64,000 nt of DNA from Aphrophora alni (lineage: Eukaryota > Arthropoda > Insecta > Hemiptera > Aphrophoridae). Below the pieces are notes generated by a model, which was not told the origin of the DNA, searched no databases, and was given only the letters and a program-made list of their open reading frames with translations. The stretch lies in NCBI GenBank assembly GCA_963513935.1, contig OY740768.1, positions 46,161,142 through 46,225,141 on the forward strand, written 5' to 3'. The translations under genes and the position numbers were made by a program. Below, piece after piece: positions 34,401 through 46,400 of this stretch (positions are counted from its first letter, which is position 1; each line of letters starts with the position of its first letter).

Positions 34401-37400
34401 ATTTTTATTTTTTCAGCATTAAGGATTTTATGGTTTTTACCCATGGATATCTGTCAGATTCATCCAACCATTTTTGCTGCATATTTTGTAAATTGTTGGC
34501 AGTGATGTGAGATTTTGTAGTTAAATGGTCAACAATTCTTTGAAGATCTTTTTCTCCATCTGTTTTAATTCCATCGACAATCGGAACTCTACCATTTTTT
34601 TTAACCTCCTGAATTTGTTTGAACCAAGTTGTACACATTATTCCGTTTCTTTTTCCTACTTTTACCATTTCAAGATGGAATGTGTTTTTATTAACCAGGA
34701 TGAACCTAATTTAGCCCCTTTATACCACTCATATTGTGTACTGTTAGTTTTGATTGTGTCAGAAGCAGAACCTGAGTTAAACTTCGAAAAACTTGTATAC
34801 GGTTGGGATTCCTCAACAGTGATTGAACATGTAGATTCTCTGTTTCCATTAGACTGATCAATTGAGGCAATATCTTGAAAGGGCTGATTGAACACGGTCG
34901 TCACTTTATCTAAAGAATACTTATTTTGGTCAGTTCATTCTGAGCCGTCTTCATAAATAACAATATTTTTTGTCTCTTACTAGATCACAAATTGAAAAAG
35001 TTTGTTATTCTTTTGGACATGCTGGAACTAGAATCCAAATCCCTGAAAAAAAAGGGAAAAAAAATTGTAGGCGCATACTAAAAAGGCATGTTGGAAAATT
35101 CACCCTCCTAAGCCTAAAAATGGCCCCAGGCCATTATGATTTTTTAAATCAGTTTTAATGTATGTTTTAATTTTTTGTTTGAAATTTTCCACGGTTAAAA
35201 GCTGATGTTATTTCCAATAATTGCTCCTTGGAATATTATATAATTCACTTTAAATATTGTTCAATTTATATTGATTTGATATTAAAATTATGGTACTGAG
35301 ACAAACAAATCATCAATAAATTTATAACCCAGTGTTTGTGAATTTTACCCCTTTTTGAAGTCCCCAGTATTAAACGATTTACTATGGGAAGCGTAAAATG
35401 ATTTATTTTTTGCTAAGCCAACATCAATAAATAAATTACAACAATAAAATCCAAAAGAGAGATGACATTAGAAAAAACATGTTTTTGACTTTCTATTCAT
35501 GTAGGGTAAATATAATTGGGGTTACTGGATTACTTAAAATGTTTCCAAGAATCATTTCTAACTACATAAGAATATACAACTATAATTACAAATAAAAATA
35601 AAATAAAATGCATCAAGTACACAGCACATTTCTCATGGCCAAAAGACCGTCCGAGAAGTTGCTGACATTAGTAAATACAAATTTAACAGAAAGAATAACA
35701 CGTAAAATAAAATAAATAATTAAATTATTCAATTAATTGAAAACAATAGGTACTGGATTTCTTTCTAAACTAACACTAATACAAAAACTGAAACTGGATT
35801 AGCTGGTCAATGTTACATTTGTTTAAGTACAGCAGAGATCCGTCGGGCGTACCATTACTCGTCTGACTGACAAACATCCCCCCACTCCTACACATAACCA
35901 CAACACATTCTCTCTTTTAGGGGACCCGGCATCGGTACTACTACCTGTCACTAGGTGGGGGAGTAAGCCCACTAGGCGGCACAAGTGCTGCCTAGATTAT
36001 AGCTTAAAATTTGCTCTGAAGCACACTCAAATCATAGGATGCAAGCACACACACATCCCATTCAATCCAAATGGAGTCAACAAATATGCAATATCTCTCC
36101 TAATTTCCAAAAACCAATTTGTTACTATTTTCTTTTGTGTCAACTGCCCTTGGGTTAGGAAATTTAATATTACTGGATAATTTGGAATAAAACTAATAAA
36201 AGGAACTCATTGTATTGATAATTTAAGTGACTAGGAGTGCAACAATTGTAAAATATGATGATTCAGTTATGAGTGATCAGATTTAAAATGTCTGGTTTAT
36301 TTTTTGAAAATAAACTTAATAAGGGTGGTAAATATAATTGGGAAATATTAAAAACTTAAAACTTGTCAAATAACATTTAAGAAGTGTAAGTATTATTTTT
36401 ATGCAAGGCTGCTTTCACAATAATTATTATTGCCTTTATATATAATTTCTTTGTACATTATCATTATTATTCCTTTAATATTTTTGATTTCAGAATCCAA
36501 TGAGGTAGTATTTTTATTATTTTACACAGACCGCACTGCTGAGCATGGAGTTTTTAATTTATCCCTATTCGATGAGACAGCTGATAAGGTTAGAATAGAA
36601 TTTCCAAAAGCTGGACAGATAGTCTTGGGGAAGGTTGAATGTGATAGAGAAGGTAGGTTGATCTTACTGTACTTTTACTTACTTTATTTTAAATACTAAT
36701 TATGTAAGAAATAGTTAAAAACAGAAATATCCAAAATGTGTTTTGAAGCAGTACGCCGATGTTTTCGGTCAGATCTGAGAGTATCTGCAATTATCGATGC
36801 TAATTGGCTAATCGGACTGACCAATGCAGATACTTTCAGATCTGGACGGGTTTAGTATGATTTTTTGGAGCTGACTTGCTCATCTACACACGGAAAGGGA
36901 AGTCCTGTTTTTAGTTCTCTCGCCAACTATAAGATCTTCTCATATACCAGAGGAGTATCAGTCTGCAAGAGCGACACTACGGATTAGCAGAATCATAATA
37001 AGACAGTTTTATACTTGAATTTAATTTAATTCAGTGTTCCGTTGTTTTTCAGAAGCATTGAAAGTTTATGGGTACTTACCCAAGACTTTTAACTTTATTG
37101 ATTTCCAAACCTTAATTATTAAATTTGAAAGTTAAGAGTGAGAGCCTACCACTTTCATGGATAAAATCCTTTATATGTGGTAGGACTTAAAAGGTTCAGG
37201 TAGCAGGGGGGTTTTCAAAACATAACAGGATCAAGTAAAGTGTGGTGTTTCTGAAGGATCTGTTTTATTCATTATTTGATATATTTAGGATTTATCATAA
37301 TGTAGAAATATTAAGCATTTGGTACAATATGTTGATGTACAATAGTTAGTAATCAGGTTGAATTATATTATTACTAGAGAATAATGTATTTTTAAATGTG

Positions 37401-40400
37401 AATGAAACAAGTCAGTACTTTTCATGAAATAACTTGGTGAAATCCAGCCAGACAAAACTGTTGCTATGGGTTATAACTTGAAATAAAATGAACACCAGTT
37501 AACATCTACAATTATGATGTTTGATGATGATATTAAAGAAATGAAAAGTACCAAATTTATAGGTCTGGTGGAGTAACCATATAGATACTGTATATATCAA
37601 AATTTGCTCAGGAATTTTTGTTTTTAAAGAACTTTAAATGTTACTGCACTAGACAAACACTTCTTATGTCCTACTACGAACGTATGTACCCACATCTGAA
37701 ATATTATGTAATTATGTGGAGTAAATATGTGTAATATTTACAAAAAAGGCAGTTAGAGTAACTGGTGGTTTAAAAAAATACTGTAGGAAGGCTTTCAAAA
37801 ATTTGGAAATAATAACTGTTCCAATATATGTTTTTGAGGCCATTATATATAATTGGATCAAATGTAAACCAGTTTATAACAAAGATTTTATTAATTATTA
37901 TATCTGGAAGCAAACCCTTTACAGTATCAGCCTCATAGACTGAGTTTAATGTTTACCGAAAGCTTCCCTCATAACCTGGTGTAATATTTATTAACAAATT
38001 TCCAGATCACATAAAACAGGGAAAAAAATTTAAGAAATAAAAAAAAAAAGGCTGAAGACAACTCATACTGTCTGAGCCCTTCTACTAGAAGTGAGTTTTA
38101 TGTTTTAATCGGCTCAATGGAGTTATTTCTCAATTTGACATTTTATATTCAATTTTGTAATTATTTTCATAAATGCAATTAGTATTTTTTAATGTATTGT
38201 GTTATTGTATTGTTTTATTTTTTGTTTATTTGTAATACTAATTTTATTATGCCATTTCATTATTTAATGTAATCAATTAATGTAATTTTATTTTGAAAAT
38301 GAATATGGCCATACAAATGTAGTTTTGCCCTAGGCTGCAATAAATGAAATAAAATATTTAGTCTAGAACACCAATAACATGTTAATTCTAGTTAGAAATA
38401 TATAATTTTAAAAACTACATGGCTCACCGAACGAATCAATAGAAAAATTTAAGTGAAGTTGTTTGAACTGTCTTAATATTATGTCACTCAGACAAAAAAA
38501 ATCTGTTGCAGAGTCGCTATTTAAGAGGTTTAATATTGGAGGGTATCCTTCATTTAGACTGATTCGTAATGGTCAAATTGAAAAAAGAAACTATGAAGGT
38601 GAAAGAACAGTAGAAGCATGGTTTGAATATGTTAAAAAGGAATTGGAAGATCCTATAAAAGAGTTTCAAGATATTGATGACCTTGGAACACTCGATGTAA
38701 GTTGTGAACATGAGTAAATATTTTAATTCAATAATTTAGCATTACTTCAAACAGGATTAAATAAAGCACTAAAGCTAAAGTTTCAAAATTATTTTAATAA
38801 TATAAATGAACTGCAATTGTTTTGCCTTGAGGCATCATCGGGCAACAGTTTAAAATAATTTTGAAACTTTAGCTTTATTGCTTTATTTAATATGGAGTTT
38901 CAACAAAAAATATCTGTTGTTACATTAAATATTACTTCAAACAGTTCATTGATCGATTTATGATTATGTTAGTTTTTCCTCCCATATCTCAAAAGCAAAG
39001 TACAATATGAACTAACTTGGAGAAAAACTTAGTTTTCTTTCACCAGAATGAAAAAACTCGAACCTCTTTGTCAGTTAGTATTTAACCTGTTTGCAAGTAA
39101 GTGTAATGACCCCAAAAGTGTGTGCACAGTAATTGCCGTAAATTCCTAAACAAGTATGCACAGCGTTTACCATTTTTTACATTACTCTAAAACATTTTTT
39201 TTTTCCAAAACATTTTCAAGCATGCAGGTTGAATATGTGATAACCCTCTAGGATAGAATTGAGAAAGGCAAAGCAACTCAAAAACTATGGGTCTCAGTCA
39301 AAATGGAATTATCATGTGATATCCCAAGATGCATTGGAGTTGGCGTTACTTGGTCATCAAAGTGAACAAAGCTTGGCTTACCAGTCTAGTTGGGGTAGTA
39401 GGAGAAGGAAGACGCGAGTACTGAACTGCGTCTAAGATGGAACGCTTTAGGTAGAAGTTGTACATTCAAAAAGGTGTTGTTAAGTGACAATAAAGGGAAA
39501 GTTTGTGTTATAAATGTGACTATAAGATTGTATCACGTGAGTAATGATAAAAAAAAGTATTCATATAAAAACAAAGAGTAATCATAATTTAAAACATTTT
39601 AGATTGAACTACAATTAAAGAACTTTTATTCACACGTCTTAACAAACATGTTTAGATTAAGATATAAATTTGTGTTAATAAGTAAAAAGTAATTTCAATA
39701 ACAAAAAAAATAAGAATTTTAATGTTTGTAACTTGTAAGAACATGGGAATTAAAAAGAAAGATTTCCATAAGAAAATAATGTATGGCTAAATTTCATTGC
39801 GTATAAACCACAATCCTCATGTCATATAAAATCAACGTGGTAAATACAGATCAGAGTCTGAACCTTGTCTCTTTTTCTATAATAGTAAAGTCATCTTTGA
39901 AATAAAATAATACAGAAAGAAGTAGTTATAAAATAAAAGTTAGAATTCCCATGCTTGCAAAATGGCGTCCAACCACAAGATAGACGCCTAACTTATAAGG
40001 TTAAGTTGCTTTTCTTTTTCTTCAAAATTGACTCTTAGTGTTTTTATAAATTAAATTAATTAAAAGTTGTAATTTGAGACGGAGCAACTTACATAGTTAT
40101 ATAAAGTATAATGTGTTGCCTTGGACTGTTTAATATATAATATAGTTAATTACCTTAGAGGTTGTCCTCAGTCTGTATTATAGTTATTTTACATAGTTAG
40201 CTGTGAGAAGAATAGTTTACGTTGGTGCTTATTCGTGGTTGTTTAGATGTGTTTGTTGTGAATTTTTATAAAGATTATACAGACTTTTAACTTCAGAGTA
40301 GCTTTTTACTCCCTATGTATATATTCTTGTTTCCAATAATATCACACGTTAATAGAAGAAATAATATTCTGAACTATACCCTATTCCACTAGCCTTGGCA

Positions 40401-43400
40401 CCTAAAGGATTAGGAGACCCTTCCTCTCGCACGCGCACTCACAAGCACCTTGGTCTGACTGGCCCGGCCAGGCAGATGACTCATACACTAGGGCGTCCAG
40501 TAAGCAATTGCTGATTTGATAAATCGTTAATTTTAACAAATTTAAATGGCATATTTGAAATCTTTGTTAAATTGAAAAGAAAACAACACCAAACACGACA
40601 TGATTATGACAATATAATGTATTTAAAAGTAAGTATTAATTTTGTTGACGACACTTTAATTGGTATTTTTTATTTTATGACTAAAATAAGGACTTATAAT
40701 AACAATCATTCTACTTCTATGTGTTTTTTAAATTTTTTATTATTGATTCAGATTCAACACATTTGTCAAGTAGTTAAATCAGCTATGTAAATAACATTTG
40801 TAAAGAGTGTACACAACTTCGGAACTAAAAATGGAGCCGTTTCAAGATGGCATTTCAGGCAAAATTTCGTGAAAACTGTTATAAATATAAAATATTTACA
40901 AGATAAATAAAATAAAGTTTTAAGACAAATAATTATTAATGCATTGTTTTTATAATTGTCACATTTGCATTTTTAGACTATTGCATCTATTTCTTATCAA
41001 TATCACTATTATAATATAATGTTACTGTTTTTGAATGTTTTAAAGTTAATGTCTCTGTTTTTTTTTTTTAAATATCTTTGTCACTATTATCCGATTATTG
41101 TTGTTGTAGCGTGTTTAAAAAAAGTTTATCTATGGCATCTATGTTCTATTATAATTATTGCATTTGTCACCGAAATTGTTTGTAAATATTTTATGCCGTG
41201 AATTAACAAATAAATAGAGTAAACAATTTTTCTGGTTCGTTTATTGTCAATATTTTTAAAACGTCTAAATGTTGACTGAGTGTTAAGTGTGTCATGTAAA
41301 TAATGTACATATACAATTTAATATTTGTTCTAATTATACTAGACTTTCTTTCTGATTATTTGTCAGATTTATTATTAATAAATAATAAACTTGTTTTAAA
41401 TCACAGAACTTTGCGTTTTTTCTAAAGAAACCTCTTAGTCCCTTAGTTGTTATTGTAACAATACGGCATCTTGTTTGGACACATTACTATGCATATATTT
41501 TCATAATCATGTCGAGTTTGGTGTCATTTTCTTTTAAATATAACGAAGATTTCAAATATGCCATTTAAATTTGTGTTTGATCAAATCAGCAGTTGCTTAC
41601 TGGATGCCCCAGTGTATGAGTCATCTACCTGGCAGCCGGGTCAGCTGTGATTGTGTGTGTGTGTGAGTAAGGGTCTCCTAATCCTTCAGGAGCCATGGCT
41701 GGTGGAATAAGAGTATAGTTTAATAATGAAAGAGTGAATAAGTGATATAAAGCCAATAACTGAAAATGAGCCTTGGAACTCTGTCTTATAAAGTTGAATA
41801 TCTCAAAGTATTTCTATAAATTTTGTTAACATTTGACCGTTTATGTCGAACTAGTAGCTGGTATTCCTAAATTTTAAGTTATTAAAGAAATGAATTTATC
41901 TCAGTGAGATATTGACAAAATTTGCTCATATATAAAATTTAATAAAATTTGCCTACCTGTTTAGGATGGAGCAAACATATGGATGGCAAATGACAGAAAG
42001 AACATACATCATTTCATAAATCTTTACTTTTTTAACTCGACTTTAAAGAGATTTCTACATTCAATTTATTTAGATTCCTGGCTCATCCATAATTTTCAAT
42101 AAAAAGACAATTCTTCATAAAAAGACATTATTTTGTTGTAGGATATAAGATAACAATATTATATAGGATGAGTTTTTATATTTATTTTGCGAGATGCCTT
42201 TTTTTATTGTAGGCAACTGTGTAAATTATGCAATTGTGGAACATTCTAAAAGACAGATGTAAATCTAATCCAGTGCTGGAAGGATTCATAAATAAATATC
42301 TTTGTATAGTTAATTGTAGTCTTTTAGTTATTACACTTACCTACATGTTTCAGTACACACAAGGCAGCATCTTCAGGTTAATCAAATATGAATAAAACAT
42401 CATACAATATTAAAAAATATATGAAAAACATGTCTTGAATGTTTATTTACTGACTACAAGTCTGATTTAAAAAGGAGTTGTTTGGTTCTTATCAGTTTTA
42501 TACTTTGGATAACGGAAATCTTAGAGTTTTTTGAATTTTGTTGTTCATTGAATATGTTATTAAACCAACTCGAAGTGAAATTTAATTTTTCCTTTACTAT
42601 ATTATCTGGGTTATTTTTATGGTGATTGTAAATTTTGTATATTTCTTTTACATCCTATTTGGGTCTATGTAATATCGTCATGTTGTCCTGAAAGCTGGTG
42701 TACGAGTGCTGATTATCTATTAAATGTTCTGCAAATGCAGTAACTGTTACCTTTATGATTTTGCTGATCGGTGTATGTTCTTTAAATCTTTCTTTGAATG
42801 TTTTCCCAGTCTGTCTAATATATAGTTTATCGCAGTTTTTTCATTTTACTTTGTATATGCCACTACTAGAATTTATATTTTTATTATTGTTTGTGTAGTT
42901 CAAATACTGCTGTAAACTGTTCTTTGTTTTATGAGAAATATTTTACTCATGTTTCTGGAAAGAGTTGCAGATTTGTTTATCAAACGCCAGTGTTGTATTA
43001 CATTGGCATAGTTTTGTTTTCCTTTTTGTCATTATTGCAGTTTAACAACTAAGGAATTTCCTTTGTCAGCTTGGGTGACAGCATTAATATTTGTTAATTT
43101 TCTTTAGTGGAATTCATTATTTTTATTTCTGAAGAAATTGATGATTTAGGTTATATATTTTTATTATGAGAAATATGTTTTGAAGCTTTATCAGTTAAGA
43201 TACACATTGTGCTGTTTTAATATTATTTAGATAAATTTTTAATAGATTTTTCTACATTAATCAATGTAGAGCAAAGATTATTATTTTTAGTATGTAAATT
43301 ATATTTTAATCCTTTGTTGAGATGGTTGGATTCTTGATCGGTAAATACAATGTTTATGAGGTTAATAATGTAGGGAAAGGATTTGTGGTTTGTTTGTATA

Positions 43401-46400
43401 GGTTTATCTGTTTGTTTATTGAGTAATACCGACTAAGTTTACTTGTCAGTTTGTCTGTTTGATATTGACTTTTTTTGTTATTATTTATTGTACTTTATCA
43501 TAAAATCAATCATAAACGATTGGATGGAAACAATTTGATTAAATCGAATGATATTTATAGAATTTAAACAAAATATTGGACAGATAGGCAGAAAATTCAA
43601 CGAACATACACAGAACAGTAAAAGCACAAAGGTAACAGTTTCCAAATTTGCAGAATATTTAGGTATAACCAGCGTTCAGGACAACATGATGATATTACAT
43701 AGACTAAATAAAGGACACGCAATGGATTTAATAGAAAAATACAATATCTCTACAGACATCACACAAATAACACCGACAATATACTAAATGAAAAAACAAT
43801 AAATTTCACATTAAATTTGCAACATTTTAAATGATGAATAAAATTTGTATAAGTCTACAAGATTTCCTGTGTCCAAAGTACAAAATTGATAAGTACCAAA
43901 CAACTCCTTTTTCAATCAGTCTTCAAGTCAGTATCATAATTATCTGGAGAATATTATGGATATTTATTATAAATGTTATAACATGAACAATAAACATTCA
44001 AAGACATGTTTTTTTTACATGTGTTTTAGTGTTGTGTGATGTGTGGTGTTTTTTGTTCATAATTGACTACTCTGAAGATGGTGCTTGTGTGCAGCAAAAC
44101 ATGTAACTATGTGTAATAACAAAAAAAGACTACAACTGACTACACAAAAGGTATTTAATTTAAATATAAGTAGTTCTAAGTCTAAATAATGAATATGAGT
44201 TCTTAAATTTCAAAATACAATGTCTATTTTCTTAATGATCATGAAATCTATAAATCTATATATAAAAATAGGTTTAACTTTTAAATTCTTTTACTGTCAG
44301 ATAAACAATTGAACAGACGTTTAACTAGATTTATTTTGAAAAAAAGAAAATGGGCATAATTATATCTATCAGATGAGATACTGTCACTAAAATAAAAAAA
44401 AATCCCTATCAAAATACTTTCTCTGACCTCTATAATTGTTTAGTATCACTTAAGAAATATAAAACTATGTAAAAATTTTAAATGAACTTATTATTTCAGC
44501 CTAAGAAGAGGACATATGTAGGCTACTTTGACAGTAAAGATGTTCCTGAGTATGATATTTTTAGACAAGTAGCATCAAAATTCAAACACTATTGCCAGTT
44601 CCGGGCTGGATTTGGGTATGTATTATAACAATAATGTATTTTTCTCTTTTGTCCTTTATTCTTAAAACATAATCTTCTTGTTTTGATATCGGCTCTGGGA
44701 TATTTCCTGGATTTATCAAGTATTAGCCCAAATTCTTTCGGGACGTCTGCCAAATTGTGCCTCCAAAGGTGTTGTTTCTATTATGTCGTGATATGATTCA
44801 TTTATGCAGGGTTCAATGATATCCAGCACCTTTCTCCAATCCTGGTGTCTGTTGGGTACTAATATCCTAAAAAATTGCCCTAACTGCCTCATAACTCTCT
44901 CCGCTAAATTACTCTGAGGGTTTCTGATTGATATTGTTTTTTGTCTTATTCCTAATTCCTGTCTCCACTTTTTCGAGGTGAACTGCGTTCCGTTGTCCGA
45001 TAATATTGCTTTTGGTAGTTGAACATCCTCTATGTATTTTTTAATTTGATTTAGAGTAATTATGGTGGTGGTGTTTTTAACTTTGTATAATTTAACAAAT
45101 TTAGAAAATGCATCGATCAGTACGAGTATGTATCTGGCTCCGTAAATTGTCTTGGGTAATGGTCCATAATAGTCCACACAAACTAAGTGTCCCTTTCCCT
45201 TCGGAATTATTGCTTGTAATTCGGCATTCCTCTGTTTTACGTCATGTTTATTTACCTGACAAATATGACATTTTCTAATTACATTTTTTATTATTCTGGC
45301 TGTTTTATCCCCCGTCAAGTCTTCTTTTATTAATTGGTAACATTTGTTTATCCCTAAATGGCTATAAATCTCGTGAACTTCCTTTGCTAATTTTGACATG
45401 AATTTTTCTGGAATTACTAGTTTCCATTTTAATTTTTCCTTCCTAAAAAGTTTATTCCCACATACTTTATAATATTCTTTCAACACGTCATCCCCCTGTT
45501 CAATTTTCTCCCTTATGCCCCTTAATTTTTCATCTTCCTTTTGTAAATTTTCTATTGATTGAATTTGGTTTCCTATCTCTGGACTAAAATTTCTGGCAAG
45601 TACTTGAATTCTGACTAGTCGATCTGTGCTAGTTTCATGTGAACACTCACCATCTTCAGGATACCTACTGAGAACATCTGCTACAATATTATCTTTACCT
45701 GTAGAATGCTGAATTCTAATATTGTACTCCTGGATTAAAAGTATCCAGCGAGTCATTCTGGCATTTAATAGTTTACATTGATTAATACATGTTATTGCTT
45801 TGTTATCGGTTATCACAGTCAATTTCCTTCCTAAAACATATCCCCTAAACCTCTTCAAACACAAAACCACACTATATATCTCCTTTTCTGCGGTACTATA
45901 GTATTTTTCTGCCCCTTTAAAAGTTGAAATTGTAAAACCGATGACACCTATCTCGTTATTTTCATTTAATTGGTATAATTGTCCACCTGATTCTATATCA
46001 GATGCGTCAGTCTGTAAATAAAATCTTTTATTGGGATCAGGATGTCTAAATGTTATTGCATTCTCAAATTCTCTTTTTACTTCTTTAAAACAGTTATCAA
46101 TCTCCGTAGTCCAATTGAATTTAACTCCTTTCTTTAATAGGCCCTGTAATGGTGCGGTTAACCAAGCGTACCCTTTCGAAAATTTATGGTAGAAGTTTGT
46201 AAGACCTAAAAAACTTTTCAATTGTTTGGGTGTTTGGCCTTGGGAACGACTGTATGACCTTCATTTTACTTTCTATTGGTTTTATTCCTTCCGTTGTTAT
46301 AGTAAATTCTAAATAATCAATTTCTTGTCTACAAAATACCGATTTGTCAAAATTAATGGTCATGTTAGCTTCTTTAAAAACAGTTAATAATTTATCTAAT

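Larger units (their letters stand above)
28335..36493 (+). other. ERp44-like gene intron 2
   Basis: 8.2-kb intron holding a giant foldback (29412-30520), a decayed piggyBac (32351-33453), a solo hammerhead-like motif (34007) and a zinc-finger/hAT-like relic (34405-34904). The parts 28340-29400, 30530-32340, 33460-34000 and 34910-36480 show nothing recognisable. One GC-richer patch at 35835-36000 may be the end of an unidentified repeat. Confidence 0.45.
36653..38511 (+). other. ERp44-like gene intron 3
   Basis: Contains a small inverted repeat (36770-36789 against 36825-36844, CAGATCTGARAGTATCTGCA) and a LINE reverse transcriptase relic (37430-38330). The rest is AT-rich without recognisable features. 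Confidence 0.45.
38697..44499 (+). other. ERp44-like gene intron 4
   Basis: 5.8-kb intron with a hairpin insertion (38755-38930), a long-TIR element (40372-41720) and an inverted pair of PLE fragments (42300-44155). The stretches 38945-40370 and 41725-42295 show no recognisable feature. Confidence 0.45.

Noticed and set aside
40572..41201. Frames of 60-72 codons between long inverted repeats, possible transposase
   Set aside because: Low-complexity hydrophobic translations without any catalytic motif.
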